A stretch of 64,000 nucleotides of DNA from Diplolepis rosae (GCA_030998225.1 JAPYXD010000742.1:1798001-1862000), one strand, 5' to 3'; shown: positions 45,193 to 56,282, counted from the stretch's first letter. Notes: a model not told the origin generated them from the letters alone. Numbers and translations are program-made.

Positions 45193-45324
45193 TAGATATA
45201 GTTTCTAAAAAATACATCACAAAATTCAGTGAACTGTACTTTTTTGTCTGAATTCATATATAAATTATTTTTTTTAATTTATTCATTTATTGACTCAATA
45301 AAAAAATTAATATATTAATTTCAG

Positions 45325-45619
45325 TCCCGATGGTCAGCTCTTGGTTTCTCAAGGGAATGCTCCGGACTACTTAATTACGTTATGGAACTGGCAACAATCG
45401 AAAATCATCTTAAGGTGTAAATCTCACGGACAAGATATCTTCAATGTAATATTTTCTTCATCTATATCTGGGCATTTAACATCTAATGGCTTGAGTCATA
45501 TTAAATTTTGGAAAATGGCAAAAACATTCACCGGACTCAAACTAAAGGGTGAGCTAGGAAAATTTGGAAAGAAAGAAATTTCAGACATAATTGGAGTGTA
45601 TCCGATGCCGGATGAAAAG
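45325..45619 (+). CDS. CFAP44: CFAP44 exon D
   Basis: Acceptor TTTCAG before 45325, donor GTTATT at 45620. One base completes the split Ser, then PDGQLLVSQGNAPDYLITLW, LRCKSHGQDIFNV, LSHIKFWKMAKTFTG, ELGKFGKKEISDI and PMPDEK. Ends on a codon boundary. These are successive WD-repeat blades in family order. Confidence 0.88.
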
Positions 45620-47450
45620 GTTATTATTAATAAACTTTTATAAAGTTTTCAATTTTTTTGAGCTTGCGTGTTATATCTATGCCGAAAAATCTCATGTTGA
45701 TTCAGAACAGGTGTTCAAAATCATACATTTACTGTTCGTAATTATAAATTTTCTGTTCAAAATCGTCTATAACTGTCATTCATTGAGGGTTTTCTAATTT
45801 ATTCGAAAATTCACAAAAACTTTTAATACTAAATTGCAGTGAAAATAAATCTTTTTTTCGCTATTATTGTGCTAACAATTATACAAACCTTGAATCTTCC
45901 AAACTTTTTGCGATTTGAAATTAGTAATTTTTTTATGACAATTTTCCAACGGAATTTGAAGGTAGTAAAATTAAATTATTGGTAGATATGCAAGATATTG
46001 GATGTTAGAAAAATCTCCCAATGATGACGAATTGACAAGTTCAAATACTTGTTGAAAAGCAGAAGTAAAAGGGCTTTTTTTTTAACTTTCTAAGATGAAA
46101 CACAAGAGAAAGCTCTTGCTTGTTACTCCAACTATAACCTGCTATCATGTTGACATTAGCGGCTCTGATATGTTTTTTTTTGGAGACTATATCTTATAAT
46201 ATCGCCAATAACCTGACAGTATTCCTCAAGTTTGCTCTCTGCAGATGAATATTCAATGACACAAGTCATTCTAACACCAACAAGTAAAGCTACGGAAGTG
46301 TCACTCACCGATTCGAATAAAACTTTGAAAATTTGTAGTCAGGAAAAATAATCGACACGTATTTTTTTATATCGGCGAAGGTTGAAGTTTAAGGGCGAAA
46401 AATACCCTTCGGATTTGAGGGGTGGTTTTCACATTTGAATTGGAACCACTTGGGGAATTTAAAAGTTGAAATACTTTTTAGGTATTTTCTATGTCGCTGA
46501 ATCCAAATTTGAGGTCAAAATTACAATATTCGAGATAGCAGAACAAAAATGGCGTCCTCACTCGATGTTTGAAGGGTATTTTTAACGTTTGTACTGGGAT
46601 CAATTTAGTTATAAAATAGATATTAATACGCGGTATCACTTTCTATCGTATGAAATCTGAAATTTTACTGATGCATGTGTAATATATGAAAAGGGTGATT
46701 TAAAGAATAATATTAATATTCTATCTTTTTCCGACAACTCCGTCTCTTCTGAAATTGTCATTTTGCTTATTTATTTATATATTTACAATTGATTTCCAGC
46801 AATTAGTCCATAGCGCTTTGTCCAATTCATTATATGACAACATTAGCACGATTAAAAAATAAATATAATGTCTTGCATTTCATATCGTCATGATGAAAAA
46901 ACGTTTCTTTTTATGGGGAGGGGGGTAAATTTTTTTCAAAATTTTGACAAAATTTTTAAATATGTTTAAATCTTTCAAAATTCTAAGTTTTTAAAAATTT
47001 TCAAAATTTCTCGACTAACAATTTTTCACAATTTTGATCTGATTACAACTTGAAAAGTTTTTTTTACCCAAAAATGAATGATTTAAGAATAATCCATAAT
47101 TCAAGTATAATTTTTACCTTGTTATATAGGCGTTTTTCTATATTGAATTTATGTTTTTAGGTTATTCACATTTTCTCGGTATATGCAACACTGATAAACA
47201 ACCAACGTTCGTCAGTTGTTTCTCAATGCGAGAGAAATATTGGAAGCAGCGGCAATATAACATCGGAATCATTTACCGCGGCTATGTTATATAGCAGCGT
47301 GTGCTATGTTCTTCTCCACATGTGTGTGGCACTCTGCCGAAGCAATACTCATTAAACTCAAAACTCCCCTGTTTCCTTTCTAGACAATGACCCTGGAAAC
47401 TGCGATACGATTACTTCAGGGTCATTGTCTGTAGGCGCAGTGCGCCGAAC
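45620..47450. other. Intron sequence, no gene seen
   Basis: AT-rich, no recognised repeat or coding stretch. The end near 47340-47420 is GC-richer. Confidence 0.4.
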
Positions 47451-48330
47451 CTCAGCGCTCTCCTTTATTTGCCTGCTCAACCTTTATTCGCGACCTCTGA
47501 CGGCTTCCTTTTGGAGTCTGTCTCTCGAAATGCCGCGCATCGCATAGTCCCCTCAACATGATCATCCCTGGCTTCTGCTTCTGCAGAGTCCAACCAGCCT
47601 CTGTCCCTCACGGCGCACTTTACTTCGACCAGGAGGTCTTTCGTCCTGCTCTTCCTAATACCCCCGATGATGACCCCTAACTCCTCAGGGTTTACATAGC
47701 TCTTGAGGTTTTGCAGGGTTGCCGCGTAGCTGACCCCCTCCGAAGGTTCCATCAGTACCGCCTCGGGGCAGGCCCGTTTTGTCCGCTCAGGTTTCCTTAA
47801 CGCTTGCTTAGGTTTTTTCTTGCGGAGGTCCTTCCTAACTGGGACCTCCACTCATTCCATGAATTGTTTTGAGGCTTTCGGCCTCTTCTCCTCTGGTCTC
47901 CTGGCTGCTGACTCCTCTGGGCTCTCGGTCAGCTCTCTCAGCCGCTTTCGGGGATCTGGATTGGACTTCCCGCCAAGCTCCAGATCGGTCTGGCATTCCT
48001 AATTCATGAGGTTTGCCAGCATCATCGCACTCCTAGTCTCCACTTTCCCCTAGTCCTTGGCAACCTGCACGCCAGGGACGTGAGAGGAAGCTTTCATCGC
48101 TGGCATTAGAGTGGTGCAACACACGAAGCTCCCTCATCAATTTGGTTAAGCCCTCTCTAATTGGGAGGAACATATTCTTTTGGGAGCGGAAAAAATCCTC
48201 CATCTCTTGAAGGATCTGTGTGATTTTCTGAATTATTTTGTCCTCATTCACCGCTTTTTTTCGTAGGGAGTTCTTGTACTGTCTGGCATGGTAGATAAAA
48301 CCTAGGCTTGGAGGTTATTCCTTCGGGACC
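47451..48330 (-). pseudogene. R1-like LINE ORF1 (gag-like) remnant
   Basis: Minus strand, GC-rich. The first part (48251-48033) gives MNEDKIIQKITQILQEMEDF and IREGLTKLMREL. A middle part in another frame has DPRKRLRELTESP and EEKRPKASKQFME. The last part (47851-47477) gives PEAVLMEPSEGVSYAATLQN, YVNPEELGVIIGGIRKSRTK and DLLVEVKCA. These match the region before the zinc knuckles in ORF1 of R1-clade non-LTR retrotransposons as I know it. ORF2 (endonuclease and reverse transcriptase) is absent. Frames are broken. Confidence 0.65.
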
Positions 48331-48734
48331 ATCCCTGGAACATTGTCCGCGAGTGCTTATTTAGTTTTATATCCGATTTCAGCAGTAACCCTAGGTATAG
48401 AGCTCCACTATCCACAACCTGAAGACAAGCCCGTTAGCCGCTTCTAAGGCCCCAAGATCGGTTTCCGAGTAAAACAATGCAGGGCCAGGGGCATAAGTCA
48501 AGATTCTACTCTAACGTGCTCTATGGGTGCTCTATGGGTACCCCACAGTTCAACTAAGGTGCAAAAAGCTGCTCTTGTGGATAGGCCTCACACAATGTTA
48601 ATAAAATTTAATAATTTAAAGGTAAAGACGTTCACAACCCTATGACGGGTGACGAAACCTGACTGTATCTTCATGAGTCAGAAAAAGAACGACAGATGAT
48701 TCAATACACAGACTTGATTTAGAAACAAAAATTA
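48331..48734. other. Possible 5' flank of the LINE remnant
   Basis: GC-richer than most of the window and may belong to the LINE 5' UTR. No ORF. Confidence 0.35.
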
Positions 48735-48960
48735 ATGAACAATGAGCGAGGTGTGACTCGGTGCATTATCGTGGAACAGAGACCAGGCCCCTGGATTACG
48801 ATATTCGGGTCGATTACGACGGATTCTGGCCATCATACGCTTCAAAACTTCGAAATAAAATACACCAGTAATTGTTTGGCCAGTTGGGACGTATTCCCTG
48901 TGCATAATTCCTTTGCTATTGAAGAATGTTATGAGCATTGCTGAAACTAGCTTTCCTTTA
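48735..48960 (-). pseudogene. Mariner/Tc1-superfamily transposase fragment
   Basis: Minus strand reads SAMLITFFNSKGIMHREYVP, TGQTITGVFYFEVLKRM, RRNRPEYRNPGAW and LFHDNAPSHTSLIV. The second catalytic Asp (HDNAPSH) is present. The N-terminal DNA-binding part and the third acidic position are missing. It differs clearly from the four other mariners, so it is a separate lineage. Confidence 0.75.
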
Positions 48961-49012
48961 CGTTTATCATCTTCTAAGCTCTCTCTGCCTTACAAAAAAC
49001 GTTTATGCCACA

Positions 49013-49217
49013 GAATAGTATATTACGTGCCTAGGCGCACAATGAGGGTTATTGCGCCACGACTGACAATGCTCGCAGGAGATCGAAGCCAAGGCGTAGC
49101 TGAGGCAAAGCCGAGACGAATCCGAGACCAAGCCGAGACTAATCCAAGGCGCGATCAGTCCTGCGAGCATTGTCGCGAATCTCGTAATTTTACGAGATTA
49201 GCACGTAGTCTATTTTA
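49013..49217 (+). mobile_element. MITE, about 205 bp (relative at 39923-40035)
   Basis: TAGTATATTACGTGCCTAGG at one end faces TAGCACGTAGTCTATTTTAT at the other. The interior has CAATGCTCGCAGGA on one side and TCCTGCGAGCATTG on the other, plus short repeats of AGCCGAGAC and AATCC. Longer than its relative because of the added centre. Confidence 0.6.
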
Positions 49218-49426
49218 TGTGACTTCGGTGCGTTTACGAGTTTTTATGCGTACACTCAAATCTAGTCTCGTATTGTAGTTGTTTGCGGGGCTAGTAATTA
49301 CACTTGATATTTCGGGACTAGTCCCGGCCATTTCGATTTTATCGATCTTGTGTAGTAGTAGTGGATTTATTAGACGCATGCGCAGTTCAAATATACAAGG
49401 CTTTGTCAGTAGGGTGCTAACGCTGT

Positions 49427-49455
49427 ACGAAGAAGAAGAAGAATAAGAAGAAGAT
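49427..49455 (+). repeat. GAA microsatellite
   Basis: Interrupted run of GAA and AAGAAG units. Confidence 0.8.
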
Positions 49456-51033
49456 TGTGCTCCGCTGTATGGCTATGGGCGCAATACACAACATTGCTCT
49501 ACTCTTAACTGTAGCGAAAAAATGAGTTTACGCGCCGGAGGCATATAAAAACATTTTCTCTACTCAAGTAATCATTGCTGTAAACTTGCTGCATTAACCA
49601 GAATGTTTCTGATATATTTTTACTAAGTTTGCGTGGAATTTAATAACTACTTTTGTTCCATGTTAGTATTTTAACATCGACAAAAAAGTTGTTTTGGGAG
49701 AATGTTATAACTTTTCTATTTATCAGCCGATTGGAGCAAAACTGGTCTTTTTGATATGATTATAGAACCAGGCACGGTAAGCAGTGCATGTAACAGATCG
49801 ACCATAGTATGTTTTCTTGAAAGTCTCATATTGTTTTTTCTGCAGCTGTCCAGAACTTTATTGCACGACCACTGTGCTACCTTTAAGACTTGACTAATTA
49901 AAAACAAAGCATTTTCTATGATTGTTGCACATGAATCAGAATATTGTGTAAAGAAACTGGCATAAAATACAAACCATATAGTTCTATGTAGAGTATTGCT
50001 GCATTAAGAGCTTCTATCCGAAATGCTTTGCTGTTGATTTCGAATCAAAAAGACAAAATTTGTGAAATCGTAGCAAATTTTCATATTAAACGTATGTCCA
50101 TTTCTGTTGTCTCGCTGCCTCTGGCCTTGGGCCTTTTTCCTCTCTTCAAGACCAGCCTTTTCAGCAAGACATCGAGCTTGCTACTTTTCTAATTCCAAGC
50201 GGTAGGATATGTACAGTAAACATCTAAAATTATTATTAAAGCCTTAATTATTCAAATAATTTTAAAATACAAAAAAAGCCTGGTCAACATGTGTATAGAG
50301 ATAGTACATTTTTAACCTATTTGGGGATCTAGAGGATTTTCAACGAGGATGAAATTGCAGTTCGAGCGAAGCGAGCACATCAATCATGCGAGTTGGGAAT
50401 CGACTTGTTCCCCATTCGATTAACATACTATTTTTTTCACATACCACAAAAGGCGCAGAGCACGGTAAATTTACAGTTGAGGTTAAAATTTGAATATTTT
50501 AAAACTTTTCCGTCACTGCTGTAAAAAAGTTAGTTTCTTTACACGAATTCTTTATTGATTGTGGATTCGATTATTTTTGGTGTTTCGCAACAGGGCCCTA
50601 AAATCGCATTCCTCGCGTGGGTATTAAAAAACACACATTATTAGTTTTGGTCTACATTAAAAGGACTGAGTAAGCGATAATGAGACCTTGGAAAATTGTG
50701 TGCTCATGTAAAATAATACCTCAATGAGTAAAGAAAAGAAATAAACTTTAAAAATTAATTTTAAAATACTTTCAACAATTGATTTTTGTTTTCCTCTCGA
50801 CCCGTTGTGGAATTTCAACAACAGACAAGTTCCAGCGGTTGATTACTTTCCCCAAATGAATTCGTCAAATCAAGTAAATCAGCAAATATACGAGTCGGTT
50901 TCATTTATGCACAAAATTTTTTCTACACAAAGTGTTTTCTACAGTAAATATGAAGATCTGTTTTAATTAGAAACCAGACTCGACGGGTCAATCAAACACT
51001 TCTCCTCAAACGAGCCCCATTAGGAGGGAGACC
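49456..51033. other. Intron sequence, no gene recognised
   Basis: Near 50105-50195 the minus strand reads a short charged run (CLAEKAGLEERKKAQG), too short to assign. Nothing else seen. Confidence 0.35.
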
Positions 51034-51099
51034 CTACCGCGTCTCGATAAATGAGACCCATTCGATTTGAGATCGTCCCGATAAACGGGTCCTGACTGT
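51034..51099. mobile_element. Pogo/Tigger-like terminal repeat remnant 2
   Basis: TCTCGATAAATGAGACC and TCCCGATAAACGGGTCCTGA, then CTG and TA. The reverse complement CAGTCAGGACCCGTTTATCG resembles pogo/Tigger ends and the remnant at 41772-41831. Confidence 0.5.
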
Positions 51100-52004
51100 A
51101 CCAAATATTGTGAATCACCATTCGCAAAATTAAAAGTACGAAAAAATTGTATTATGATTACTAAGTTTTCTAAAAATAATTCTAATAAGCCGGAAAATGA
51201 ATATTATAACCTGGAAAGTATATTTAAGAAATCCATATTATGATAGTGAACTTGCCAGAAACCTGTCGACGCGCAAAAAAAATCAAAACATTCATTTTCG
51301 GTTTTTCGTATAATTCGTTTCAGAATGTCGTCCGAGTGTTTCCGTCGTTTTATGATTGGCTTTGTAGAGGATCCCAGTCTGTCCAACTCGGTGGTAGCTT
51401 ACGTATAAGCGAGATTTCTTTTGCAATATGGCATGCGGGATAGTAATATATTTAATAACAATATTTTTCTCTGAGATTACACAAAAACCTCCCTTCTTCT
51501 CAGTGCTAAAGCTCCCTTCTATCTTCCTTTTGTTTTGCACGCGTTGAAAAAGGCACAAGAAGTCTTGATCCGGAGCCGCAACTTTTGAAGGTCAAACCTT
51601 TTGGCGGAATAAGTGATTTTTCATATAGTGGTTTTCTGATTCACATATTCTTTGTTTCACTTTGCAGTTTTGATATAGTGAATTCAAAATTCTAGTAGCT
51701 TTTATAACAGTTAGTAGAACAAATATTCCATTTATTCAAACGAGAATATTAACTTTGCCACGTGAAAAGCACTATATTAATATCTGATATGGAAACCCTG
51801 TTTGCCTTATTTTGAAACGATATTATATTAAAATATGATTTATTTTTATGATTTACTCTAATGAAAAGTCCCTCAGTGTACATCCCCTGCTGTAAGATGC
51901 ACTCCAAATGTTGCATTCAAAATGTATTTTCTCTATATACCTATGAGATTGATTTGCTGGTATTAGAGCAAGATTTACCAAATGGCCAGAGAAATCAAAC
52001 GGGA
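51100..52004. other. No gene recognised
   Basis: AT-rich intron sequence. The minus-strand ORF near 51292-51558 (with HRVGQTGILYKANHKTTETL) looks faintly protein-like but is not recognised. Confidence 0.35.
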
Positions 52005-52069
52005 AGTTAACTATTCTATTTCGTCGATTTAACTTTTCCTTTATTGAAATCACAAAATAATGTTATACA
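52005..52069 (+). repeat. 65-bp direct repeat, copy 1
   Basis: Identical over 65 bp to 52387-52451. The two copies bracket a 317-bp block that carries the tRNA-like sequence. Begins AGTTAACTATTC and ends AATGTTATACA. Confidence 0.9.
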
Positions 52070-52386
52070 TATATACACGACACAACACAGGTTTTTAGCA
52101 ATTGCTTCTATTCTTTTGTGTGAGAGTAAAATGAAAATGTAAAAATTGTTAAGAAAATTTCTGTGAAAAAAGGAACGCTTCCACTCCGCTGGGTATCGAG
52201 CCCAGGTCCTTTCGATTGCCGGTCGAATGCTCTGTCGTCTGAGCTACGGAGGTTCCACAACTTTTCTCACAGAAACTTGTTAACGCCAATCTTGGCTACG
52301 GATAAACCGGGAACTATTTTCTGATTTTTCTAAATCATTTCAGTCGATTATGTCGATCATTAGAAGAGTGTATCACTGTATGTGAT
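52070..52386 (-). mobile_element. Insert bearing a tRNA-like sequence, inverse of 54240-54560
   Basis: Nearly identical in reverse complement to 54240-54560 and bounded by the 65-bp direct repeats. Outer words are ACACGACACAACACAGG on one side and ATCACTGTATGTGATA on the other. Confidence 0.75.
52181..52252 (-). repeat. tRNA-like sequence, copy 1
   Basis: Reads CCTCCGTAGCTCAG, then a D-stem pair GCTC/GAGC, an anticodon stem TTCGA/TCGAA with loop CCGGCAA, a T-stem CTGGG/CCCAG with loop CTCGATA, and a closing CGGAG that pairs with CTCCG. The acceptor stem has only five good pairs. C in place of the conserved U before the anticodon argues against a working tRNA. The GGAAC and GTTCC outside could extend the stem. 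Confidence 0.7.
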
Positions 52387-52451
52387 AGTTAACTATTCTA
52401 TTTCGTCGATTTAACTTTTCCTTTATTGAAATCACAAAATAATGTTATACA
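52387..52451 (+). repeat. 65-bp direct repeat, copy 2
   Basis: Second copy, identical to 52005-52069. Confidence 0.9.
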
Positions 52452-53199
52452 GCAAAACAGGAATTTGTTGACTTGTTTTCAAGCAGTGATTACGCTTAAA
52501 ATGCGCAATGTTGTATACAATCTATACAATTCATAAATATTTACGTTACATTCACTCGCAGTATTAAAACGAGTGCTTTTAAATTGTATATACATAGTTA
52601 GCTTTTAATATGTATTCGAGTTGAGAAGAATTCAAGATACTTTCAATAAAGGACTGGTTAATTACACATTAGGAATAACCGTTAATGCCAATGCTGCTAA
52701 TTTAACGACGATTTCCGCTAGACGACGTTGTGCACCAAGTCACAGTATTTGCACAAAAATAACCTCAAGCATGCTTAAGGGGAGAATACCTCTATAACTT
52801 TCATAAAATGTCTTTTGAGATCATTTTATAAAATAAATGTAGAGCATCTCAACAATATCTTTATACTTTCAAAACATATTTCAAATTTCCGCTAAAGTTG
52901 TAGCCTGCTAATGTACGTCATATCTGCTCGGTATTAGTTTCGGAACGCATTTTTCTCAAAAACACGTTTTTGAAACTCTTGCGTACAATTACTTGAAAAC
53001 TAATTATCCGGTCTTTTTCTAATTTTTCACACAGATAAGTAACGTCATTATTTTCGATATAAATTATCAGATTTATGAAAATTATTATAAAAAATGTTTC
53101 TTCATACATTAATATGCGAAAATTTTACTATCAAATTTGACCCTTTGTCAAAAATTTGCGCCAATTTTCTAATTCTTAATTATCTTTATTTTCCGTTAA
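52452..53199. other. No gene seen
   Basis: AT-rich sequence between the first insert and a protein-like remnant. Confidence 0.35.
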
Positions 53200-53745
53200 T
53201 TCATACAAGAGCTATGAATGTGAAGAGGGAAAGTGTTTGTTCTAGTGATTCACCTGCGTCGCCAGAATTGTGTCATCATATTAGTGGAATTTTGAAAATT
53301 GATCAGTTTTCTTTGGCTAAAAAATTACATACTATCCTTCAAAGCTTGCGCACAAGAACTGATAGATGTATCGTAGATTCAATTGATGGGTTTTATTTCT
53401 TGTACCACTAATGACCAGCAATCCCTACACAGTTTGACAAATTCGCAGAGTTTACATTGAGTGTTATAATTGCGAAGGAATCCATATCCCGTATTTAATT
53501 ATTATTGGTCCGTTGAAAACAGTCAAAATAACTTTCTAAATAGTCTGAAAAATGAAAAGTGCAAAAAGGCTTTGGTAAAATTTCTATGCAAAAAATGGGA
53601 AAAGAAGGAGACGGTATTCATATTAGAAATGGTACAGTTACAAAAACCGAAGAATTCGATTTTACACGCTATCCAAGGAAGTAGACATGAGAATTGTCTG
53701 TTTCTCAAGTGGTCTAGGCAATCATTTTTCAAGAATTTTTACTGA
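53200..53745 (+). pseudogene. Protein-like remnant, family unknown
   Basis: The first frame gives ESVCSSDSPASPELCHHI and KLHTILQSLRTRTDRCIVDS up to a stop at 53409. The second, from 53470, gives YYWSVENSQNNFLNSLKNEK and KALVKFLCKKWEKKETVFIL. The second block recalls a recurrent insect repeat-associated protein, but I cannot name it. It lies between the tRNA-like inserts. Confidence 0.35.
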
Positions 53746-54300
53746 TTTTTCTAAATCATTTCAGTCGATTATGTCGATCATTAGAAGAGTGTATCACTGT
53801 ATGTGATAACGGAACTCTACTTTATCGACCTTATCAACCTATGATTTAGAATTAATGTAACGTCTCGCAAGACTAGATGGAATTTTTTAATTAAAATTAT
53901 TAAGAAATTTTCTATGAAAATAGGAACGCTTCCACTCCACTCCACACCGACTGAAATGATTTAGAAAAATCAGAAAATAGTTCCCGGTTTATCCGTAGCC
54001 AAGATTGACGTTAACAAGTTTCTGTGAGAAAAGTTGTGGAACCTCCGTAGTTCAGATGACAGAGCATTCGACCGGCAATCGAAAGGACCTGGGCTCGATA
54101 CCCAGCGGAGTGGAAGCGTTCCTTTTGTCACAGAAAATTTCTTAATAATTATAATTAAAAAATTCCATCTAGTCTTGCGAGACGTTACATTAATTCTATA
54201 TCATAGGTTGATAAGGTCGATATAGTAGAGTTCCGTTATCACATACAGTGATACACTCTTCTAATGATCGACATAATCGACTGAAATGATTTAGAAAAAT
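53746..54300. mobile_element. Palindromic element with tRNA-like copy 2
   Basis: 53746-53945 is mirrored by about 54110-54300: TTCAGTCGATTATGTCGATC, GTGATAACGGAACTCTACTT, GACGTTACATTAATTC and AAATTCCATCTAGTCTTGCG all recur in complement. The centre carries a tRNA-like copy. A short truncated start of another copy lies at 53930-53947. Confidence 0.7.
54042..54113 (+). repeat. tRNA-like sequence, copy 2
   Basis: Same 72-nt layout as 52181-52252 with one change in the D-stem (GTTC in place of GCTC), which weakens a pair. Same CCGGCAA anticodon-type loop. Confidence 0.7.
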
Positions 54301-54560
54301 CAGAAAATAGTTCCCGGTTTATCCGTAGCCAAGATTGGCGTTAACAAGTTTCTGTGAGAAAAGTTGTGGAACCTCCGTAGCTCAGATGACAGAGCATTCG
54401 ACCGGCAATCGAAAGGACCTGGGCTCGATACCCAGCGGAGTGGAAGCGTTCCTTTTTTCACAAAAATTTTCTTAACAATTTTTATATTTTCATTTTACTC
54501 TCACACAAAAGAATAGAAGCAATTGCTAAAAACCTGTGTTGTATCGTGTATATTTATTCA
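54240..54560 (+). mobile_element. Insert with tRNA-like copy 3, inverse of 52070-52386
   Basis: Nearly identical reverse complement of 52070-52386, but without the 65-bp direct repeats at its edges. Overlaps the right end of the palindrome before it. Confidence 0.75.
54372..54443 (+). repeat. tRNA-like sequence, copy 3
   Basis: Same layout as copy 1 with intact GCTC/GAGC D-stem. Confidence 0.7.
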
Positions 54561-54734
54561 GTGTAGATTTAAAAACACCATAGAAAAGAATATTGTTGTA
54601 GAAAAATGGCGGTATCGATTTTTAAAGTTCAACGTATTTTTTCATGGTTTTGCAGTGATTTCGAATGAAGAGAGGTTCGAATCGTATTGAAATTTTGTAA
54701 AAGACGTTTAAAAATCTGCTCTTCCATTTTACTA

Positions 54735-55156
54735 TCAGGTGTACAAATAAGTTTTCGCCGTTTTTACCCAAAATTGGTCATTTATTGTGAAAGAACGCAA
54801 CCTTAAGTTTTATTTGAAGTATTATCCATCGTATTGTTCTTGCGTTTGGCTCGAATCTTGATCCAACAATGCTTCCGCTACGTTCTTTGTCCTCGATGAC
54901 AAATTCACAGTTCTTAAACTTTAGAAACCATTTACGACAACTTATCTCACTTAAGGTAGCATCACCATATGTTGCTATAAGCAATCGATGCGCTTCAGCT
55001 GCAGATTTTTTCAAATTAAAGGAGTAAATCAAAATTTTCCGCAAACGAAGCTTGTTCGTCTGAGAATTTGACATTTTCGCAAACAAAAGAATATATTATA
55101 CTGATAAAAATTCACTAATATCTTGTCAAACGGTGGAAACTTATTAGTACACCTGA
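54735..55156 (-). mobile_element. Mariner 5, internally deleted copy of 422 bp
   Basis: Ends TCAGGTGTACAAATAAGTTT and AAACTTATTAGTACACCTGA, flanked by TA (54733-54734, 55157-55158). The minus-strand frame starts MSNSQTNKLRLRKIL, KKSAAEAHRLLIATYGDATL, ISCRKWFLKFKNCEF, the N-terminal DNA-binding part of a mariner transposase. It then runs into a short tail (VAFFHNK) formed by the deletion. All the catalytic domain is gone. Confidence 0.88.
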
Positions 55157-55855
55157 TACAACAATATTTCTTTTTATTTTTTTGCTCCACCTTATATGAA
55201 AAAATTGGCAGGGTTCGAAATTTATCTACTAAAAATAGGTACTAAACTCATCCTTATTTATCTGGACGTAATCCTATTTTAACCGCAATATGGATCTTCG
55301 AAAAGGGTTGCAACCCTAATGCTTTCCATAGAGCTTATTGAGTACTACATTTTCAGCATTTGTTCATCCCTTATCTTAATTGGATAGCTTTTTACGGTCA
55401 AGGCTGGAACTGTGATAAAACTTATCTGATTCACATACAAATAATAAAAATGACGAATGTTCCACTTTAAATGATTTAAACCTTCAGGAAAGAGGATATA
55501 ACAAATATTTCGATGATATAATTGTTTCCTTGATATGTGAAGCGTAGCTTAAATTTGAATGCGTTATTCTGCAGAGTCACAACTGCGCATGTATTCTAAC
55601 GATTGTTTTTGTTAGAATATTTCCATTAACACCATCTATCGGGAACAAGTTGCCTTATACATGGTTTTCTAAGTTTTTGTAAATTGTCTCTCGTGTCCAA
55701 AATTCATATTTGAATTAAAAAAATTTTCTGAAACAAATTTTTTTTATACAACCAATTTTTCGTAAATAATGTGCAATTTATTTGAAATCATCGCTCTTAT
55801 GAAATCATAATGTATTCACATGTTTTGAATAAATTAAAATTTTATGTAATTATAG
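55157..55855. other. Intron sequence, no gene seen
   Basis: AT-rich. Ends at the acceptor of CFAP44 exon E. Confidence 0.4.
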
Positions 55856-56000
55856 GTAATGACTGGCTGCGAGTGGGGGAATATTTTGGTATGGGATGAA
55901 AGCCTGGTTAAAAATGAAATTTGCAGAAAAAACAGACATCCTTGTCATACAAGCGTAATAGTACAGTTTGAATATAATAATGGAGAACTAGTTTCAATAG
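55856..56000 (+). CDS. CFAP44: CFAP44 exon E
   Basis: Acceptor ATTATAG before 55856, donor GTATAT at 56001. Encodes VMTGCEWGNILVWDESLVK, ICRKNRHPCHTSVIVQF and NNGELVSI, plus one base of a Gly codon. A WD-type blade (EWGNILVW) in family position. Confidence 0.88.
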
Positions 56001-56076
56001 GTATATATATTTATTTAGGTCGAAAATGACGTGATTTTCATAATATTAAGACTTTTAATGTTTGTGTTTTTATAAG

Positions 56077-56282
56077 GAATGGATGGTTGGATTCGAATGT
56101 GGTTTTATGATACTATTGATCGAGCTGATCCACCAGATGAAAATCGCATTTCGGAAGTTGAGCCCGTTTATGAATTTCATGTTAGTGCAAAAGGCAAATA
56201 TGATACTGTGGAAGATGCCACGCTCATGTGCATTCAAAAGAAAGCACCCGATAGTCCTGAAAATACGTTTTGGTATGCTCAG
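56077..56282 (+). CDS. CFAP44: CFAP44 exon F (last visible)
   Basis: Acceptor TTTATAAG before 56077, donor GTAAGT at 56283. Completes Gly then MDGWIRMWFYDTIDRADPP, SEVEPVYEFHVSAKGK and SPENTFWYAQ. Ends on a codon boundary. The next exon, expected to begin with residues following FWYAQ, was not found in the rest of the window. Confidence 0.88.

Larger units (their letters stand above)
12228..45324 (+). other. CFAP44: CFAP44 intron of 33,097 bp, filled with repeats
   Basis: GTAAGC donor and TTTCAG acceptor, phase 2. The protein reads without a gap across it, so no missing exon is required. Contents are listed separately: a 4.7-kb inverted-repeat element, an 8.5-kb hAT element nested in a mariner, foldbacks, a 4.7-kb minisatellite and decayed pieces. 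Confidence 0.8.
45620..55855 (+). other. CFAP44: CFAP44 intron of 10,236 bp
   Basis: Starts GTTATT and ends ATTATAG. Joining its flanks gives PMPDEKVMTGCEWGN, with no residues missing relative to the family order. Confidence 0.8.
11630..56282 (+). other. CFAP44: CFAP44 (WDR52) gene span, six exons visible
   Basis: Six exons join in phase into one protein whose segments follow the order of the CFAP44 WD-repeat region: YSFGYDC, GGGIGHIT, IIIYDWPSLE, SPDGQLL, LITLWNW, LSHIKFW, KTFTGLKLKGELGKFG, CEWGNILVW, DGWIRMW. In other animals CFAP44 is an axonemal protein of motile cilia and sperm flagella, linked to tether and tether-head structures, and loss impairs sperm motility. Neither end is in the window: the first exon seen starts inside a codon and the last ends at a GTAAGT donor with no further exon found in the remaining 7.7 kb. 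Introns are 85, 68, 33,097, 10,236 and 76 bp. Confidence 0.85.

Noticed and set aside
52181..52252. A functional tRNA gene (anticodon read as GGC)
   Set aside because: The acceptor stem has only five good pairs, the residue before the anticodon is C and not U, and copies lie in palindromic repeats. Treated as tRNA-like repeat sequence.
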